64,000 nt of DNA from assembly GCF_000422405.1 (NCBI RefSeq), contig NZ_AULS01000001.1:516409-580408 (forward strand). The letters run 5' to 3'. The first letter of the stretch is position 1; each line of letters begins with the position of its first letter. The translations under genes and the position numbers were made by a program. Below are positions 1-9,782 of the stretch, piece after piece. The notes beneath the pieces were generated by a model, which did no database searches, was not told the origin of the DNA, and saw only the letters and a program-made list of their open reading frames with translations. Source of the stretch: Microbacterium luticocti DSM 19459 (lineage in GTDB: Bacteria > Actinomycetota > Actinomycetes > Actinomycetales > Microbacteriaceae).

Positions 1-854
1 TGCCCGAGCACGTCGTCGGGACTGGTCGGCTCCTCCACCCAGGCCGGGTCGAACCCGGCCAGGGCCTGCACCCAGGCGACCGCATCCGGCACGTCCCAGC
101 GCTGGTTCGCGTCGATCGCGATCGGAAAGTGCTCGCCCACGCACTCGCGGGCGATGCGCATGCGCCGGATGTCGTCGTCGAGGTCGGCGCCGACTTTCAG
201 CTTGATCTGCCCGAACCCGTCGGCCACGGCCTCGCGGCACAGCCGCGCGAGCTTCTCGTCGGAGTACCCCAGCCACCCCGGGGTGGTGGTGTAGGCCGGG
301 TAGCCCACCTCGCGCAGCCGCGCGATGCGCTCGGCGCGGCCCGGTTCGGCGTCGCGCAGGATCTGCAGCGCCTGGTCGGGGGTGAGTGCGTCGGTCAGGT
401 AGCGGAAGTCCACCAGCGACACGAGCTCTTCGGGGCTCAGCGACGACAGGTGCAGCCACAGCGGCTGCCCGGCGCGCTTGGCGCGCAGGTCCCACAGCGC
501 GTTGACCACGGCGCCGATGGCCATGTGCATGACGCCCTTCTCGGGGCCCAGCCAGCGCAGCTGCGAGTCGCCCACCAGCCGGCGCGAGGTCGCTCCCATG
601 TCGCCCAGCAGCGCGTCGACGTCCTGCCCGATCAGGTAGGGCCGCAGCGCGTGCAACGCGGCCGTCTGCACGTCGTTGCCGCGGCCGATCGTGAAGACGA
701 AGCCGTGGCCCTCGAGATCGTCGCCGGCGTCGGTGCGCAGCACCAGGTAGGCGGCGGAGTAGTCCGGGTCGGGGTTCATCGCGTCCGAGCCGTCGAGGCT
801 CAGCGAGGTGGGGAACCGGATGTCGACCGTGTCGACGGCGGTGATGACGGCCAT
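1..854 (-). CDS. L-fuconate dehydratase, enolase superfamily (C-terminal part cut by window edge)
   Basis: Enolase-superfamily sugar-acid dehydratase, most like L-fuconate dehydratase, which turns L-fuconate into 2-keto-3-deoxy-L-fuconate. About 284 residues are visible, read from an ATG at 852-854 preceded by an AAAGGAAG ribosome binding site. The N-terminus carries the family-typical '[16 protein letters not shown]' and 'TIGRGNDV' stretches. Further on, 'IKLKVG' supplies the KxK catalytic lysine region and 'IDANQRWD' the first metal-ligand region. Family members are about 430-440 residues, so roughly 150 C-terminal residues lie outside the window. It is divergent from the hydrolase and SDR genes that would act next in the non-phosphorylated fucose route, which supports the substrate assignment. 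A close relative acting on another sugar acid cannot be excluded. Confidence 0.9.
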   Translation of the reverse strand, partial: MAVITAVDTVDIRFPTSLSLDGSDAMNPDPDYSAAYLVLRTDAGDDLEGHGFVFTIGRGNDVQTAALHALRPYLIGQDVDALLGDMGATSRRLVGDSQLRWLGPEKGVMHMAIGAVVNALWDLRAKRAGQPLWLHLSSLSPEELVSLVDFRYLTDALTPDQALQILRDAEPGRAERIARLREVGYPAYTTTPGWLGYSDEKLARLCREAVADGFGQIKLKVGADLDDDIRRMRIARECVGEHFPIAIDANQRWDVPDAVAWVQALAGFDPAWVEEPTSPDDVLG

Positions 855-882
855 GTCTTCCTTTCCGGACTGTCGAGAATCG

Positions 883-911
883 AGAATAAACGTCGGATGT
901 CTACTCGTCAA
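883..911 (-). promoter_or_regulatory. Sigma-A-like promoter of the L-fuconate dehydratase gene
   Basis: On the minus strand TTGACG (906-911) is separated by 17 bases from TATTCT (883-888), about 29 bases before the ATG. The -10 overlaps a direct repeat, CGAGAAT at 874-880 and 881-887, with a third copy at 927-933. Repeats placed over the -10 are a plausible repressor site. The assignment rests on sequence only. Confidence 0.6.
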
Positions 912-950
912 GTGCCGGCATCTGTGCGAGAATCAGCGGTGGCGACCGGT

Positions 951-977
951 GAAGGTCGTCGAAGAGTTCCGACCTTC
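951..977. promoter_or_regulatory. Inverted repeat upstream of the fuconate hydrolase gene
   Basis: GAAGGTC (951-957) and GACCTTC (971-977) form perfect 7-base arms around a 13-base spacer, ending 13 bases before the start codon of the hydrolase gene and next to its GGAGAG ribosome binding site. It could be an operator for a fucose-pathway regulator or a leader hairpin. No regulator gene is visible in the window. Confidence 0.35.
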
Positions 978-990
978 GGAGAGATTGCCC

Positions 991-1857
991 ATGCGCTTCG
1001 CCCGTCTCGGACCCCTCGGCCACGAGGTGCCCGTCATCGTCGAGGACGACCGTGTCCTCGACCTGTCCCCCGTCACCGCCGACATCGACGGCGCCTTCTT
1101 CGCCGCCGGCGGAATCGAACGCGCCCGTCAGGCCGTGGCATCCGATGCCCTGCCCGTGATGACGGATGCCGCCACCGCCCGCATCGGCGCGCCCGTCGCG
1201 CGCCCACAGGCGGTGTACTGCATCGGCATGAACTACGCCGCCCACGCGGCCGAGTCGGGCTCGGCACCGCCGGAGCACATGGTGATGTTCATGAAGGCGC
1301 CGAACACCGTGGTCGGCCCCGACGACGACGTCGAGATCCCCGCCGGCAGCACGAAGACCGACTGGGAGGTGGAGCTGGCCGTCGTGATCGGCCGTCGCGC
1401 GACCCGGCTGCGCTCGGCCGAGCACGCCGCCGCGCACATCGCCGGCTACGCCGTGGCCAACGACCTCTCGGAGCGGGACTGGCAGATGGCGGTCTCGGGC
1501 GGGCAGTGGTCGAAGGGCAAGTCCGCCCCCGGCTTCCTGCCGCTCGGGCCCTGGCTGGTCACCCCCGACGAGGTCGACGCGGCCGATCTGCGGCTGCGCT
1601 CGTGGGTGAACGGGCAGAGCCGGCAGGACTCGCGCACCTCGGACCTGATCTTCTCGATCGATCACATCGTGTGGGAACTCAGCCAGTACCTGACCCTCGA
1701 GCCCGGGGACCTCATCCTGACCGGCACGCCCGAAGGCGTCGCCCTGTCGGGGCGGTTCCCGTATCTGAGCGCCGGCGACGTCGTCGAGATGGAGATCGAC
1801 GGGCTCGGCCGGCAGCGTCAGCAGTACGTGGCCGTGCGCGGCCAGAAGGAGGACTGA
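991..1857 (+). CDS. Fumarylacetoacetate hydrolase family protein (probable 2,4-diketo-3-deoxy-L-fuconate hydrolase)
   Basis: A 288-residue FAH-fold enzyme. In the non-phosphorylated L-fucose pathway this family cleaves 2,4-diketo-3-deoxy-L-fuconate to pyruvate and L-lactate. Visible family marks are 'YCIGMNYAAHAAE' (catalytic His region), 'DWEVELAVVIG' with acidic metal ligands, 'GYAVANDLSERDWQ', and 'LILTGTPEGVALS'. The ATG at 991 is preferred over upstream in-frame codons because GGAGAG lies just before it and translation from there matches the usual family N-terminus. It is followed after one base by the SDR gene, so the two are probably one transcription unit, divergent from the dehydratase. 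The fuconate assignment rests on neighbours; the fold assignment is firm. Confidence 0.88.
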   Translation: MRFARLGPLGHEVPVIVEDDRVLDLSPVTADIDGAFFAAGGIERARQAVASDALPVMTDAATARIGAPVARPQAVYCIGMNYAAHAAESGSAPPEHMVMFMKAPNTVVGPDDDVEIPAGSTKTDWEVELAVVIGRRATRLRSAEHAAAHIAGYAVANDLSERDWQMAVSGGQWSKGKSAPGFLPLGPWLVTPDEVDAADLRLRSWVNGQSRQDSRTSDLIFSIDHIVWELSQYLTLEPGDLILTGTPEGVALSGRFPYLSAGDVVEMEIDGLGRQRQQYVAVRGQKED

Positions 1858-1858
1858 G

Positions 1859-2614
1859 ATGGCACAGGAGCTGAACGGACTGGTCGCAGTGGTCACCGGC
1901 GGCGCATCGGGCCTGGGCGCGGCGATCGCCGCCCGGTTGCGCGCCGACGGGGCACGGGTCGCGGTCTTCGACCTCAACCCCGACGCGGCGACCGAGACCG
2001 ACCTGGCGGTGGCCGTGGATGTGACCGACGACGCCTCGGTGCGCGCGGGCGTGGCCCGGGTGGTCGACGAGTTCGGCGGCATCGACATCGTCGTGAACAA
2101 CGCCGGCATCGGTGCGCAGGGGGATGTCACCGCCAACGACGACGACGAGTGGCACCGCGTGTGGGACATCAACGTCGTGGGCATGGCCCGTGTCACCCGG
2201 GCGGCGTTGCCGCACCTGCGCGCGTCGCGGGCGGCGGCGGTGTGCAACACCTCGTCGATCGCGGCGACCGCCGGGCTGCCGCAGCGCGTGCTGTACAGCG
2301 CCACGAAGGGCGCCGTGCTGTCGATGACCAAGGCGATGGCCGCCGACCACCTGCACGAGGGCATCCGGTTCAACGCCGTGAACCCCGGGACCGCCGACAC
2401 CCCGTGGATCGGCCGGCTGCTCAGCCGCGCCGACGACCCGGCCGCCGAGCGCGCGGCGCTCGAAGCGCGCCAGCCGCATGGCCGGCTCGTCTCGCCCGAC
2501 GAGGTCGCCGGTGCGGTCGCCTACCTGGTCAGCCCGTCGTCGGGGTCGACCACCGGCATCGGCCTGGCCGTCGACGGCGGCATGCAGGAGCTGCGGCTGC
2601 GCCCGCGCGGCTGA
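1859..2614 (+). CDS. SDR oxidoreductase (probable 2-keto-3-deoxy-L-fuconate dehydrogenase)
   Basis: A 251-residue classical short-chain dehydrogenase. The nucleotide-binding motif TGGASGLG is at residues 13-20, the NNAG motif is present, and the catalytic YSATK has Tyr146 and Lys150 after a conserved serine ('NTSS'). In the fucose route this enzyme oxidises 2-keto-3-deoxy-L-fuconate to the 2,4-diketo acid, which the gene just upstream would cleave. The start ATG overlaps the end of the preceding gene region (stop at 1855-1857). The GGAGG at its 5' side lies within the end of the hydrolase gene, suggesting translational coupling. SDR substrates are hard to predict from sequence, so the role is inferred from context. 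Confidence 0.85.
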   Translation: MAQELNGLVAVVTGGASGLGAAIAARLRADGARVAVFDLNPDAATETDLAVAVDVTDDASVRAGVARVVDEFGGIDIVVNNAGIGAQGDVTANDDDEWHRVWDINVVGMARVTRAALPHLRASRAAAVCNTSSIAATAGLPQRVLYSATKGAVLSMTKAMAADHLHEGIRFNAVNPGTADTPWIGRLLSRADDPAAERAALEARQPHGRLVSPDEVAGAVAYLVSPSSGSTTGIGLAVDGGMQELRLRPRG

Positions 2615-2709
2615 TCGGGTGCCGGCGCGGCTGAGCGGGTGCGCTTGCGCCGCCGGCCGGGTGGCGGCGCGGCCGACCGGGTGCCCGCCGGCGCGGCGTG
2701 CCGGTCGGG

Positions 2710-3528
2710 TCAGTTCTTGACGGCGAGCGCGGCCTGGTACAGCTCGCGTCGCGAGTGCCCGGTGGCCTCGGCGACCTCGGCCGCGGCATCCTTCAACCGC
2801 TCGCCGGAACGGGTGAGCTCGAGCACCTGGGTGACCGCGTCGCCGAACGGCACACGCCGGGGTGCGGCCCCGGCCACGACCACGACGATCTCGCCGCGCA
2901 CCCCCTGAGCCGCCCACGCCGCCAGCTCGCCCAGCGGCCCGCGGCGCACCTGTTCGTGCAGCTTGGTCAGCTCCCGGCACACCGCCGCGGCCCGGTCGGC
3001 GCCGAACGCGTGCGCCATGTCGTCCAGGGTCTGTGCGATCCGCGACGGCGCCTCGAAGAACACCAGCGTGCGCGGCTCGGCGGCCAGCGCGGACAGCGCC
3101 TGTGCGCGCTCGGCCGGCTTGCGCGGCAGGAACCCCTCGAACGCGAACCGGTCGGTGGGAAGCCCCGACACCGCCAGGGCGGTCAGCACCGCCGACGGCC
3201 CCGGCAGCGCGGTCACTGCGACCCCGGCCGCTGCGGCGGCGGCCACCAGCGAATACCCCGGGTCGCTGACGGTGGGCATGCCCGCGTCGCTGACCACCAG
3301 CACATCGCGCTCGCGTGCCAGTTCGACCAGCTGTCCCGCCCGCTCCTTCTCGTTGTGGTCGTGCAGCGCAACCAGCCGCGGCCGGTTGGCCACGCCCAGC
3401 GCCTGCAGCAGCCGTGCGGCGGTACGGGTGTCTTCGGCGGCCACCACGGTGACCGTCTCGAGCGCCTCGACGAGCCGGCGGGTCGCATCGCCCAGGTTTC
3501 CGATGGGCGTGGCCGCGAGGATGATCAC
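2710..3528 (-). CDS. rsmI: 16S rRNA (cytidine(1402)-2'-O)-methyltransferase RsmI
   Basis: A 272-residue SAM-dependent tetrapyrrole-methylase-fold enzyme that 2'-O-methylates C1402 in the decoding centre of 16S rRNA. The N-terminal 'ATPIGNLGD' and 'AEDTRTA' motifs, 'VSDAGMPTVSDPG', 'ALPGPSA' and 'FEGFLPRK' are the RsmI signature. Translation starts at a GTG (3526-3528). It is divergent from the mannosyltransferase gene, with only 22 bases between the start codons; this rsmI/pmt arrangement is common in actinobacteria. Confidence 0.95.
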   Translation of the reverse strand: MIILAATPIGNLGDATRRLVEALETVTVVAAEDTRTAARLLQALGVANRPRLVALHDHNEKERAGQLVELARERDVLVVSDAGMPTVSDPGYSLVAAAAAAGVAVTALPGPSAVLTALAVSGLPTDRFAFEGFLPRKPAERAQALSALAAEPRTLVFFEAPSRIAQTLDDMAHAFGADRAAAVCRELTKLHEQVRRGPLGELAAWAAQGVRGEIVVVVAGAAPRRVPFGDAVTQVLELTRSGERLKDAAAEVAEATGHSRRELYQAALAVKN

Positions 3529-3550
3529 CGCCCCAGCATAGGCTGGGACG

Positions 3551-5113
3551 GTGACTGCGACGGTGGATGCGCTGCTGCCGGGCGCCGACCCGTCCCGCTT
3601 CGAGAGGTGGCGTGCGCGGGTGCGCGCCTCGGCACCGCTGCGCCGCCGCGTCGATGTCGCCGCCCCGATCGCGGTGACGCTGCTGGCCGCCGTGCTGCGG
3701 CTGTGGGACCTCGGCCATCCGCACCAGCTGGTCTTCGACGAGACCTACTACGTGAAGGATGCCTGGAGCCAGTGGAACCTCGGCGCCCCCGGCGACTGGC
3801 CGTCGGACGCCGACAAGGGTTTCGTCGCCGGTGACACCGGCACATACCTGAGCACCGGCAGCTTCGTGGTGCACCCGCCGCTGGGCAAATGGTTGATCGG
3901 GCTGGGCATGTGGATCTTCGGCCCGGACTCGTCCGTGGGCTGGCGGATCGCGGCGGCGCTGTTCGGCACCGCCACCGTGCTGCTGGTGTATCTGCTCGGC
4001 AAGCGGCTGACCGGCTCGACCGCGTTCGCCACCGTCGCCGGCCTGCTCATGGCGATCGACGGGCTGGCCATCGTGCTCAGCCGGGTGGCGCTGCTGGATG
4101 TGTTCCTCACCTTCTTCACGGTGCTCGCGTTCCTGTTCGCGGTGATCGACCGCGGCCGCCATCTCGACCGGCTCGGCGCCGCGCTCGCCGCCCGTGCCGA
4201 CGGCGCCCCGGCCGACGGCACGGGCGGCCTCGGCCCGCTGCTGTGGAACCGGCCGTGGCTGGTCGCGGCCGGCGCCGCCGCGGGGGCGGCGACGGCCGTG
4301 AAGTGGTCGGGCCTGTACGTGCTGGCGGCGCTCGGACTGTACGCGGTGGTCAGCGACGCGCTCACCCGTCGCCGCGCCGGGGTGCCGCTGTGGCCGTGGG
4401 GGGCGCTGCGGCAGGGCGTGGCATCCTTCGTGCTGCTGGTGCCGGTGGCGCTCGCGGTGTACCTGGCGTCGTGGACCGGGTGGTTCGTCAGCGCCGACGG
4501 TTACGACCGGCACGCCGCGGCCGGGCCGCTGCAGAGCCTGTGGATCTACCACCAGGCGATCTACGCGTTCCACGTCGGGCTCACCACACCGCACAGCTAC
4601 GCCAGCCCGGCGTGGCAGTGGCCCCTGCTGATCCGCCCCACCTCGATGTACTGGCATCAGGACGCGTTCGGCCAGGCCGGGTGCACCTGGACCAGCAGCT
4701 GCGTGCAGGCGATCTCGTCGATCCCCAACCCGGTCATCTGGTGGGCGGGCATCGCCGCGACCGTCTACCTGGTGGTGGCCGTGGTGCGCCGGCGCGACTG
4801 GCGCCACGCGATCGTTCTGACCGGCGTGGCCTCCACCTACGTCCCGTGGCTGCTGTTCCCCGAGCGCACGATCTTCCAGTTCTACACGATCGCGATGCTG
4901 CCGTTCACGGTGCTGGCGCTGACCTTCGCGCTGCAGGAGGTGGCCGGCGGCCGCCACGCCGATCCCCGCCGGCGGCGTGCCGGTCAGCGGGTGGTGTGGG
5001 TGTTCCTGGCGGTCGTCGTGGCGCTGTCGGCCTTCTGGTACCCGGTGTGGGTCGGGATGCCGGTTCCCTACGCGTTCTGGCGGCTGCACAACTGGATCCC
5101 CACCTGGATCTGA
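3551..5113 (+). CDS. Protein O-mannosyltransferase (PMT family, GT39)
   Basis: A 520-residue polytopic membrane glycosyltransferase that moves mannose from polyprenyl-phosphate-mannose to Ser/Thr of exported proteins at the membrane. The first extracytoplasmic loop has 'LVFDETYYVKDAWS' with the catalytic Asp-Glu pair, followed by 'HPPLGKWLIGLG'. About ten hydrophobic segments follow, and the C-terminus ends in '...NWIPTWI'. GTG start at 3551. It is divergent from rsmI and followed 17 bases downstream by the antiporter regulatory subunit gene. The length matches actinobacterial Pmt proteins. Confidence 0.93.
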   Translation: MTATVDALLPGADPSRFERWRARVRASAPLRRRVDVAAPIAVTLLAAVLRLWDLGHPHQLVFDETYYVKDAWSQWNLGAPGDWPSDADKGFVAGDTGTYLSTGSFVVHPPLGKWLIGLGMWIFGPDSSVGWRIAAALFGTATVLLVYLLGKRLTGSTAFATVAGLLMAIDGLAIVLSRVALLDVFLTFFTVLAFLFAVIDRGRHLDRLGAALAARADGAPADGTGGLGPLLWNRPWLVAAGAAAGAATAVKWSGLYVLAALGLYAVVSDALTRRRAGVPLWPWGALRQGVASFVLLVPVALAVYLASWTGWFVSADGYDRHAAAGPLQSLWIYHQAIYAFHVGLTTPHSYASPAWQWPLLIRPTSMYWHQDAFGQAGCTWTSSCVQAISSIPNPVIWWAGIAATVYLVVAVVRRRDWRHAIVLTGVASTYVPWLLFPERTIFQFYTIAMLPFTVLALTFALQEVAGGRHADPRRRRAGQRVVWVFLAVVVALSAFWYPVWVGMPVPYAFWRLHNWIPTWI

Positions 5114-5130
5114 GCCGGTACCCTCGTACC

Positions 5131-5625
5131 GTGACTGTCCGCATCGAGAAGGTCGATCTGCCCGGCATCGGCGTGCGCCATGATCTGGTGACCGAGAGCG
5201 GGCGACGGCTCGCCGTGGTCCGCTACCGCGACGGCGAGCGCGAACTGGGCGTGTACGACGCCGACGACCCCGACGAGTGCCGCGAGTCGCTGCGCATCAC
5301 CGAAGACGAGGCCGAGGCGCTGGCGGAGCTGTTCAGTGCCTCGCTGGCGGTCAGCCGGCTCACCAAGCTCACCGACGAGACCGACGGCCTGTACACCGAG
5401 AAGATCGTGCTGCCCGAGGGCTCCCCGTTCGTGGACAAGACCCTCGGCGACACCAAGACCCGCACCCGCACGCACGTGTCGGTGGTGGCGATCATCCGCG
5501 ACCGTCGCGTGATCCCCTCCCCCACACCGTCCGAGGTGCTGCGGGCGGGGGATGTGATCGTCACGGTGGGAACGCGCGCCGGGCTGGATGCCGCCACGCA
5601 CCTGATCACCGACGGACCGGAATGA
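5131..5625 (+). CDS. Cation:proton antiporter regulatory subunit (KhtT-like, TrkA-C domain)
   Basis: A 164-residue soluble protein. Residues about 1-65 resemble the N-terminal part of KhtT-type subunits. Residues about 75-160 form a TrkA-C (RCK-C) domain, with 'HVSVVAIIRDRRVIPSPTPSEVLRAGDVIVTVG' spread over the ligand-binding core. Such subunits gate K+/H+ antiporters in response to cyclic di-AMP or pH. The start is the GTG at 5131. The antiporter gene follows 16 bases later, so the two form a KhtTU-like operon. The ligand is not determined by the sequence. Confidence 0.88.
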   Translation: MTVRIEKVDLPGIGVRHDLVTESGRRLAVVRYRDGERELGVYDADDPDECRESLRITEDEAEALAELFSASLAVSRLTKLTDETDGLYTEKIVLPEGSPFVDKTLGDTKTRTRTHVSVVAIIRDRRVIPSPTPSEVLRAGDVIVTVGTRAGLDAATHLITDGPE

Positions 5626-5641
5626 TCCCCGGGCGCCGCCG

Positions 5642-6835
5642 ATGAACGAAGACCCCGTCCTCGTCCTGATCGAAGTCGGCGCCCTGCTGTTCGGGATGAG
5701 CCTGCTCGGCCGGCTCGCCGCCCGGATCGGGCTGTCGCCGATCCCGCTGTACCTGATCGCCGGGCTGGTGTTCGGCACCGGCGGCCTGCTGCCGATGGAC
5801 GCCAGCGCCAGCTTCTTCCAGATCGGCGCCGAGATCGGCGTGATCCTGCTGCTCGCGCTGCTGGGACTGGAGTACTCGGCGGCCGAGCTGCTGCACGGGC
5901 TGCGCCGGTCGAAGGTGGCCGGTCTGCTCGATGCGGCGCTGAACGCCCTGCCCGGGTTCGTGTTCGCGCTGATCCTGGGCTGGCCGATCCCCGCGGCGGT
6001 CGCGGTGGCCGGCATCACCTGGGTCACCTCGTCGGGGGTCACCGCGAAGCTGCTGCGCGACCTCGGCCGCATCGGGAACCGGGAGACCCCCGTCGTGCTG
6101 TCGGTCCTGGTGATCGAAGACCTGGCGATGGCGTTCTACCTGCCGACCGCGTCGGCGCTGGTGATCGGGGTGAGCCTGCTGCAGGGCGCGATCCGGGTGG
6201 CGATCGCGGTGGCGGTGGTGCTGCTGATCCTGTTCATCGCGCTGCGGTTCGGTCCGGCGGTCTCGCGGCTGTTCACGCCCGATCTGACCGAGCCGCTGGT
6301 GCTCGGGGTGCTCGGGTTGACGATGCTCGTGGCGGGACTGGCCGACGAGGTGAACGTCTCGGCCGCGGTGGGCGCGTTCCTGGTGGGCATCGCCCTGTCG
6401 GGGCGGGTCGCCGAATCGGCCCGCGAGGTGCTCTCGCCGCTGCGCGACCTGTTCGCAGCGGTGTTCTTCGTGTTCTTCGGCTTGGCGACCGATGCCTCGC
6501 AGCTGCCCCAGGTGATCGTGCCCGGGCTGATCCTGACGGCGCTGACCATGGGCACCAAGATCCTCACCGGCTATCTGGCGGCGCGGCGGGCGGGCATCGG
6601 CGTGCCGGGCCGGTGGCGTGCGGGGATCGCACTGACCCCACGCGGCGAGTTCTCGATCGTGATCGCCGGCATCGCCGCCGGGACGGTGCCGATGCTGGCC
6701 CCGCTGGCGGCGATCTACGTGTTCTTCACGGTGATCGGCGCGACCCTGCTCGGCCGGCTCAGCGACACCGCCTGGTTCCGCAAGGTGACCACGCGCAAGA
6801 AGAAGGCGGTCAGTCCAGCGCAGCCGGGTCGGTGA
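5642..6835 (+). CDS. Cation:proton antiporter, CPA2 family (KhtU/KefB-like)
   Basis: A 397-residue integral membrane protein with about 12 hydrophobic segments of the Na+/H+ exchanger fold. Motifs include '[14 protein letters not shown]' near the N-terminus, '[10 protein letters not shown]', '[14 protein letters not shown]', '[14 protein letters not shown]' and '[12 protein letters not shown]' near the end. It would exchange K+ (or Na+) for protons across the cytoplasmic membrane under control of the TrkA-C subunit encoded just upstream. No C-terminal RCK domain is fused, in line with the separate regulator. The last 26 bases overlap the 3' end of the convergent DUF255 gene. Confidence 0.92.
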   Translation: MNEDPVLVLIEVGALLFGMSLLGRLAARIGLSPIPLYLIAGLVFGTGGLLPMDASASFFQIGAEIGVILLLALLGLEYSAAELLHGLRRSKVAGLLDAALNALPGFVFALILGWPIPAAVAVAGITWVTSSGVTAKLLRDLGRIGNRETPVVLSVLVIEDLAMAFYLPTASALVIGVSLLQGAIRVAIAVAVVLLILFIALRFGPAVSRLFTPDLTEPLVLGVLGLTMLVAGLADEVNVSAAVGAFLVGIALSGRVAESAREVLSPLRDLFAAVFFVFFGLATDASQLPQVIVPGLILTALTMGTKILTGYLAARRAGIGVPGRWRAGIALTPRGEFSIVIAGIAAGTVPMLAPLAAIYVFFTVIGATLLGRLSDTAWFRKVTTRKKKAVSPAQPGR

Positions 6836-8639
6836 CCGGCAGCGCGCAGGCGAACGCCCGGCAGTCGTACACGGTGGCCCGGTCCGGCTGCCGGTGATCG
6901 AACAGCGAGAAACCGGCATCCGCCAACGCCGCGGACTGCGCCGGCGTCGCCACCGCCGTCAGATCGGCCGGCAACGTGACCGCCGCGCGCACGAGCGGGT
7001 CGCCGCCCTCGGCGATGACCACGACCTGCCGGGGCGAACCGGTCAGGGTGGCCGCGACCCGCAGCAGCGCACCGTGGGCCACCGGCTCGGCCAGCGCCCG
7101 CACGGCGTGCGCGGCGACGACGGATGCCGCGGCCTGACGGTACCGCTCCCCCGCGCCGAGCAGCCACAGTGCCGTGGCGGCTTCGGCGATCGCGCTCGGG
7201 CCGGACGGATGGTCGGTGTCGGCGGGCGACGGGTCGGCCGGCACCCCGCCCGCCGCGAGCACCGGGTCGGGCCCGGCCGGCGCCGCCGGCGCGGTCGCAT
7301 CCGCCAGGCAGGCGTCCACCAGGTCGCGGGCGCGGACCGCGTACGCAACCTCGCCGGTGGCGGCGCACAGCGCCAGCAGGCCGGTGGCGATCAGGCCGTG
7401 GTCTTCGAGCGTCGCCGGTGCGGGCGAGAGCACCTCGTCGAGCCACGCCCGGTGCCACCGGCCCTGCTCGTCGACGGCGGTGGTCAGCACCGCGTCGGCC
7501 GCCCACCGCGCCGCCTCGACCAGGCGCTGCTCACCGCGGCGGAGCCCCGCGCGGGCCAGGGCGCCGATCGCCATGCCGTTCCAGCCGGTGACGATCTTGC
7601 CGTCGAGCGCCGGGGGTGCGAGGCGGGCGCGGGCTGCCGCGTCCCGCGCATAGTAGCCGCCCTCGCTGCGCACCCCGTCGATCCACGACTCGGAGTCCTG
7701 CGCGGCGGCGAACCCGCCCGTGCCCTGCTGCAGCACGTCGATCAGAAACCGGGCCACATCGTGCACGGTGCCCTCGTCACCGGCGTCGACGGCGACCTCG
7801 AGCAGCCCGGCGTTGTCGGTGAGCATGCGCTCGTAGTGCGGCACCGTCCAGTCGCGGCGGGTGGCGTAGCGGAAGAAGCCGCCGTCGATCGCATCGTGCA
7901 GCGGCGAGGCCGCCATCGCCGCCAGCGCACGGCCGGCGGCGGCGGCCGCCTCGGGCACGGCATCGGCGAGCGCGGGCGCCTGCAGAAAGCGCAGCACCGG
8001 CACGGTGGGGAACTTCGGCGTGCCCATGCCCGCACCCGGCGGAGCGAAGCCGCCGTACTCGCGGTCCTCGCGGGCGAGGACGGCCCGGGCCGCAGCGGCG
8101 AGCGCGTCGAGGGTCGGCAGCGGTGCGGGGGTGGCATCCGCCGCCCGGCGCAGTGCGCCCACGACCGCGTCGGCCGTCTGCACCACCTCGTCGCGGCGCA
8201 CGGTCCACGCCTCACGCACCGCCGCCAGCACCTGCCGGAACGACGGCATCCCCGGCCGCGGCTGCGGCGGAAAGTACGTGCCGGCGTAGAACGCGCGCCC
8301 GTCGGGGGTGGTGAACACGGTCAGCGGCCAGCCGAGGCTGCGGGTGAAGGCCGACGCCGCGGCCATGTAGGCGGCGTCGACGTCAGGATGCTCCTCCCGG
8401 TCGACCTTGATCGCCACGAACCCGTCGCCCAGCTCACGGGCGGTGTCGGGGTCGGCGAACGACTCGCGTGCCATGACGTGGCACCAGTGGCAGGTGGAGT
8501 AGCCGATCGAGACGAGCACCGGCACGTCGCGCTCGCGGGCCCGGGCGAACGCCTCGTCGCCCCACGGATACCACGCCACCGGATTGTCGGCGTGGGCCCG
8601 CAGGTACGGGCTCGCCGAGGCCGCCAGGCGCGAGGTCAC
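6810..8639 (-). CDS. DUF255 thioredoxin-domain protein (YyaL/SSP411-like)
   Basis: A 609-residue protein. An N-terminal thioredoxin-like DUF255 domain (about residues 1-160) has a CHWC motif at 50-53 and the family phrases '[16 protein letters not shown]', 'CHVMARESF' and 'KVDREEHPD'. It is followed by an (alpha/alpha)6-barrel-like region resembling N-acylglucosamine epimerase/glycosidase folds. The cellular role of this widespread family is not settled. GTG start at 8637-8639. It shares a strand with the aldo/keto reductase just upstream (16 bases apart), so they may be cotranscribed. Its 3' end overlaps the antiporter gene by 26 bases. Confidence 0.9.
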   Translation of the reverse strand: MTSRLAASASPYLRAHADNPVAWYPWGDEAFARARERDVPVLVSIGYSTCHWCHVMARESFADPDTARELGDGFVAIKVDREEHPDVDAAYMAAASAFTRSLGWPLTVFTTPDGRAFYAGTYFPPQPRPGMPSFRQVLAAVREAWTVRRDEVVQTADAVVGALRRAADATPAPLPTLDALAAAARAVLAREDREYGGFAPPGAGMGTPKFPTVPVLRFLQAPALADAVPEAAAAAGRALAAMAASPLHDAIDGGFFRYATRRDWTVPHYERMLTDNAGLLEVAVDAGDEGTVHDVARFLIDVLQQGTGGFAAAQDSESWIDGVRSEGGYYARDAAARARLAPPALDGKIVTGWNGMAIGALARAGLRRGEQRLVEAARWAADAVLTTAVDEQGRWHRAWLDEVLSPAPATLEDHGLIATGLLALCAATGEVAYAVRARDLVDACLADATAPAAPAGPDPVLAAGGVPADPSPADTDHPSGPSAIAEAATALWLLGAGERYRQAAASVVAAHAVRALAEPVAHGALLRVAATLTGSPRQVVVIAEGGDPLVRAAVTLPADLTAVATPAQSAALADAGFSLFDHRQPDRATVYDCRAFACALPVTDPAALD

Positions 8640-8655
8640 CGAACCCGTCCCTCGC

Positions 8656-9501
<846 letters not shown>

Positions 9502-9624
9502 CTACGAGGCTGTGCGTCGTGCCGGACCGGCGTTTTTCACGGCGGTGCCCCTACCGCCACGATCCACACCGGGGTTTGGATGGAATCCGGTGCGCAGGGT
9601 GCGTGCCGGAGGGAGGATGCTCGG

Positions 9625-9777
9625 ATGGCGGTTGCCGGTCGACTGTTCCGCGCCCTCGCGCCGCTGTTCGCCGTCCTCGCTCTGGTCGCGGCATCCGGCG
9701 TCGCGGCGGCGTGCACACTCGGACCGTGGGAGCCGCCGCCGGGTGCCACCGCCCCGGCGTCCGCCGGCATCCGGTGA
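9625..9777 (+). CDS. Small exported or lipoprotein-like peptide (50 residues)
   Basis: A 50-codon reading frame with GGAGGGAGG eight bases before its ATG, ending six bases before the VKOR gene start. The product has a basic N-terminus (Arg6, Arg9), a hydrophobic stretch at about residues 10-29 and then 'AAACTLGPWEPPP', a signal-peptide pattern ending at a cysteine. The lipobox would be A-A-A-C, which is not ideal. The rest is a short Pro/Ala-rich tail. I recognise no family. The strong ribosome binding site, secretory character and tight linkage to VKOR favour a real gene. Confidence 0.55.
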   Translation: MAVAGRLFRALAPLFAVLALVAASGVAAACTLGPWEPPPGATAPASAGIR

Positions 9778-9782
9778 CCGGC

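Noticed and set aside
1712..5089. Very long open frame on the minus strand across rsmI, pmt and the fuconate genes
   Set aside because: It is a GC-rich antisense shadow; the translated product is Arg/Gly/Pro/His low-complexity and the overlapping genes have clear family motifs.
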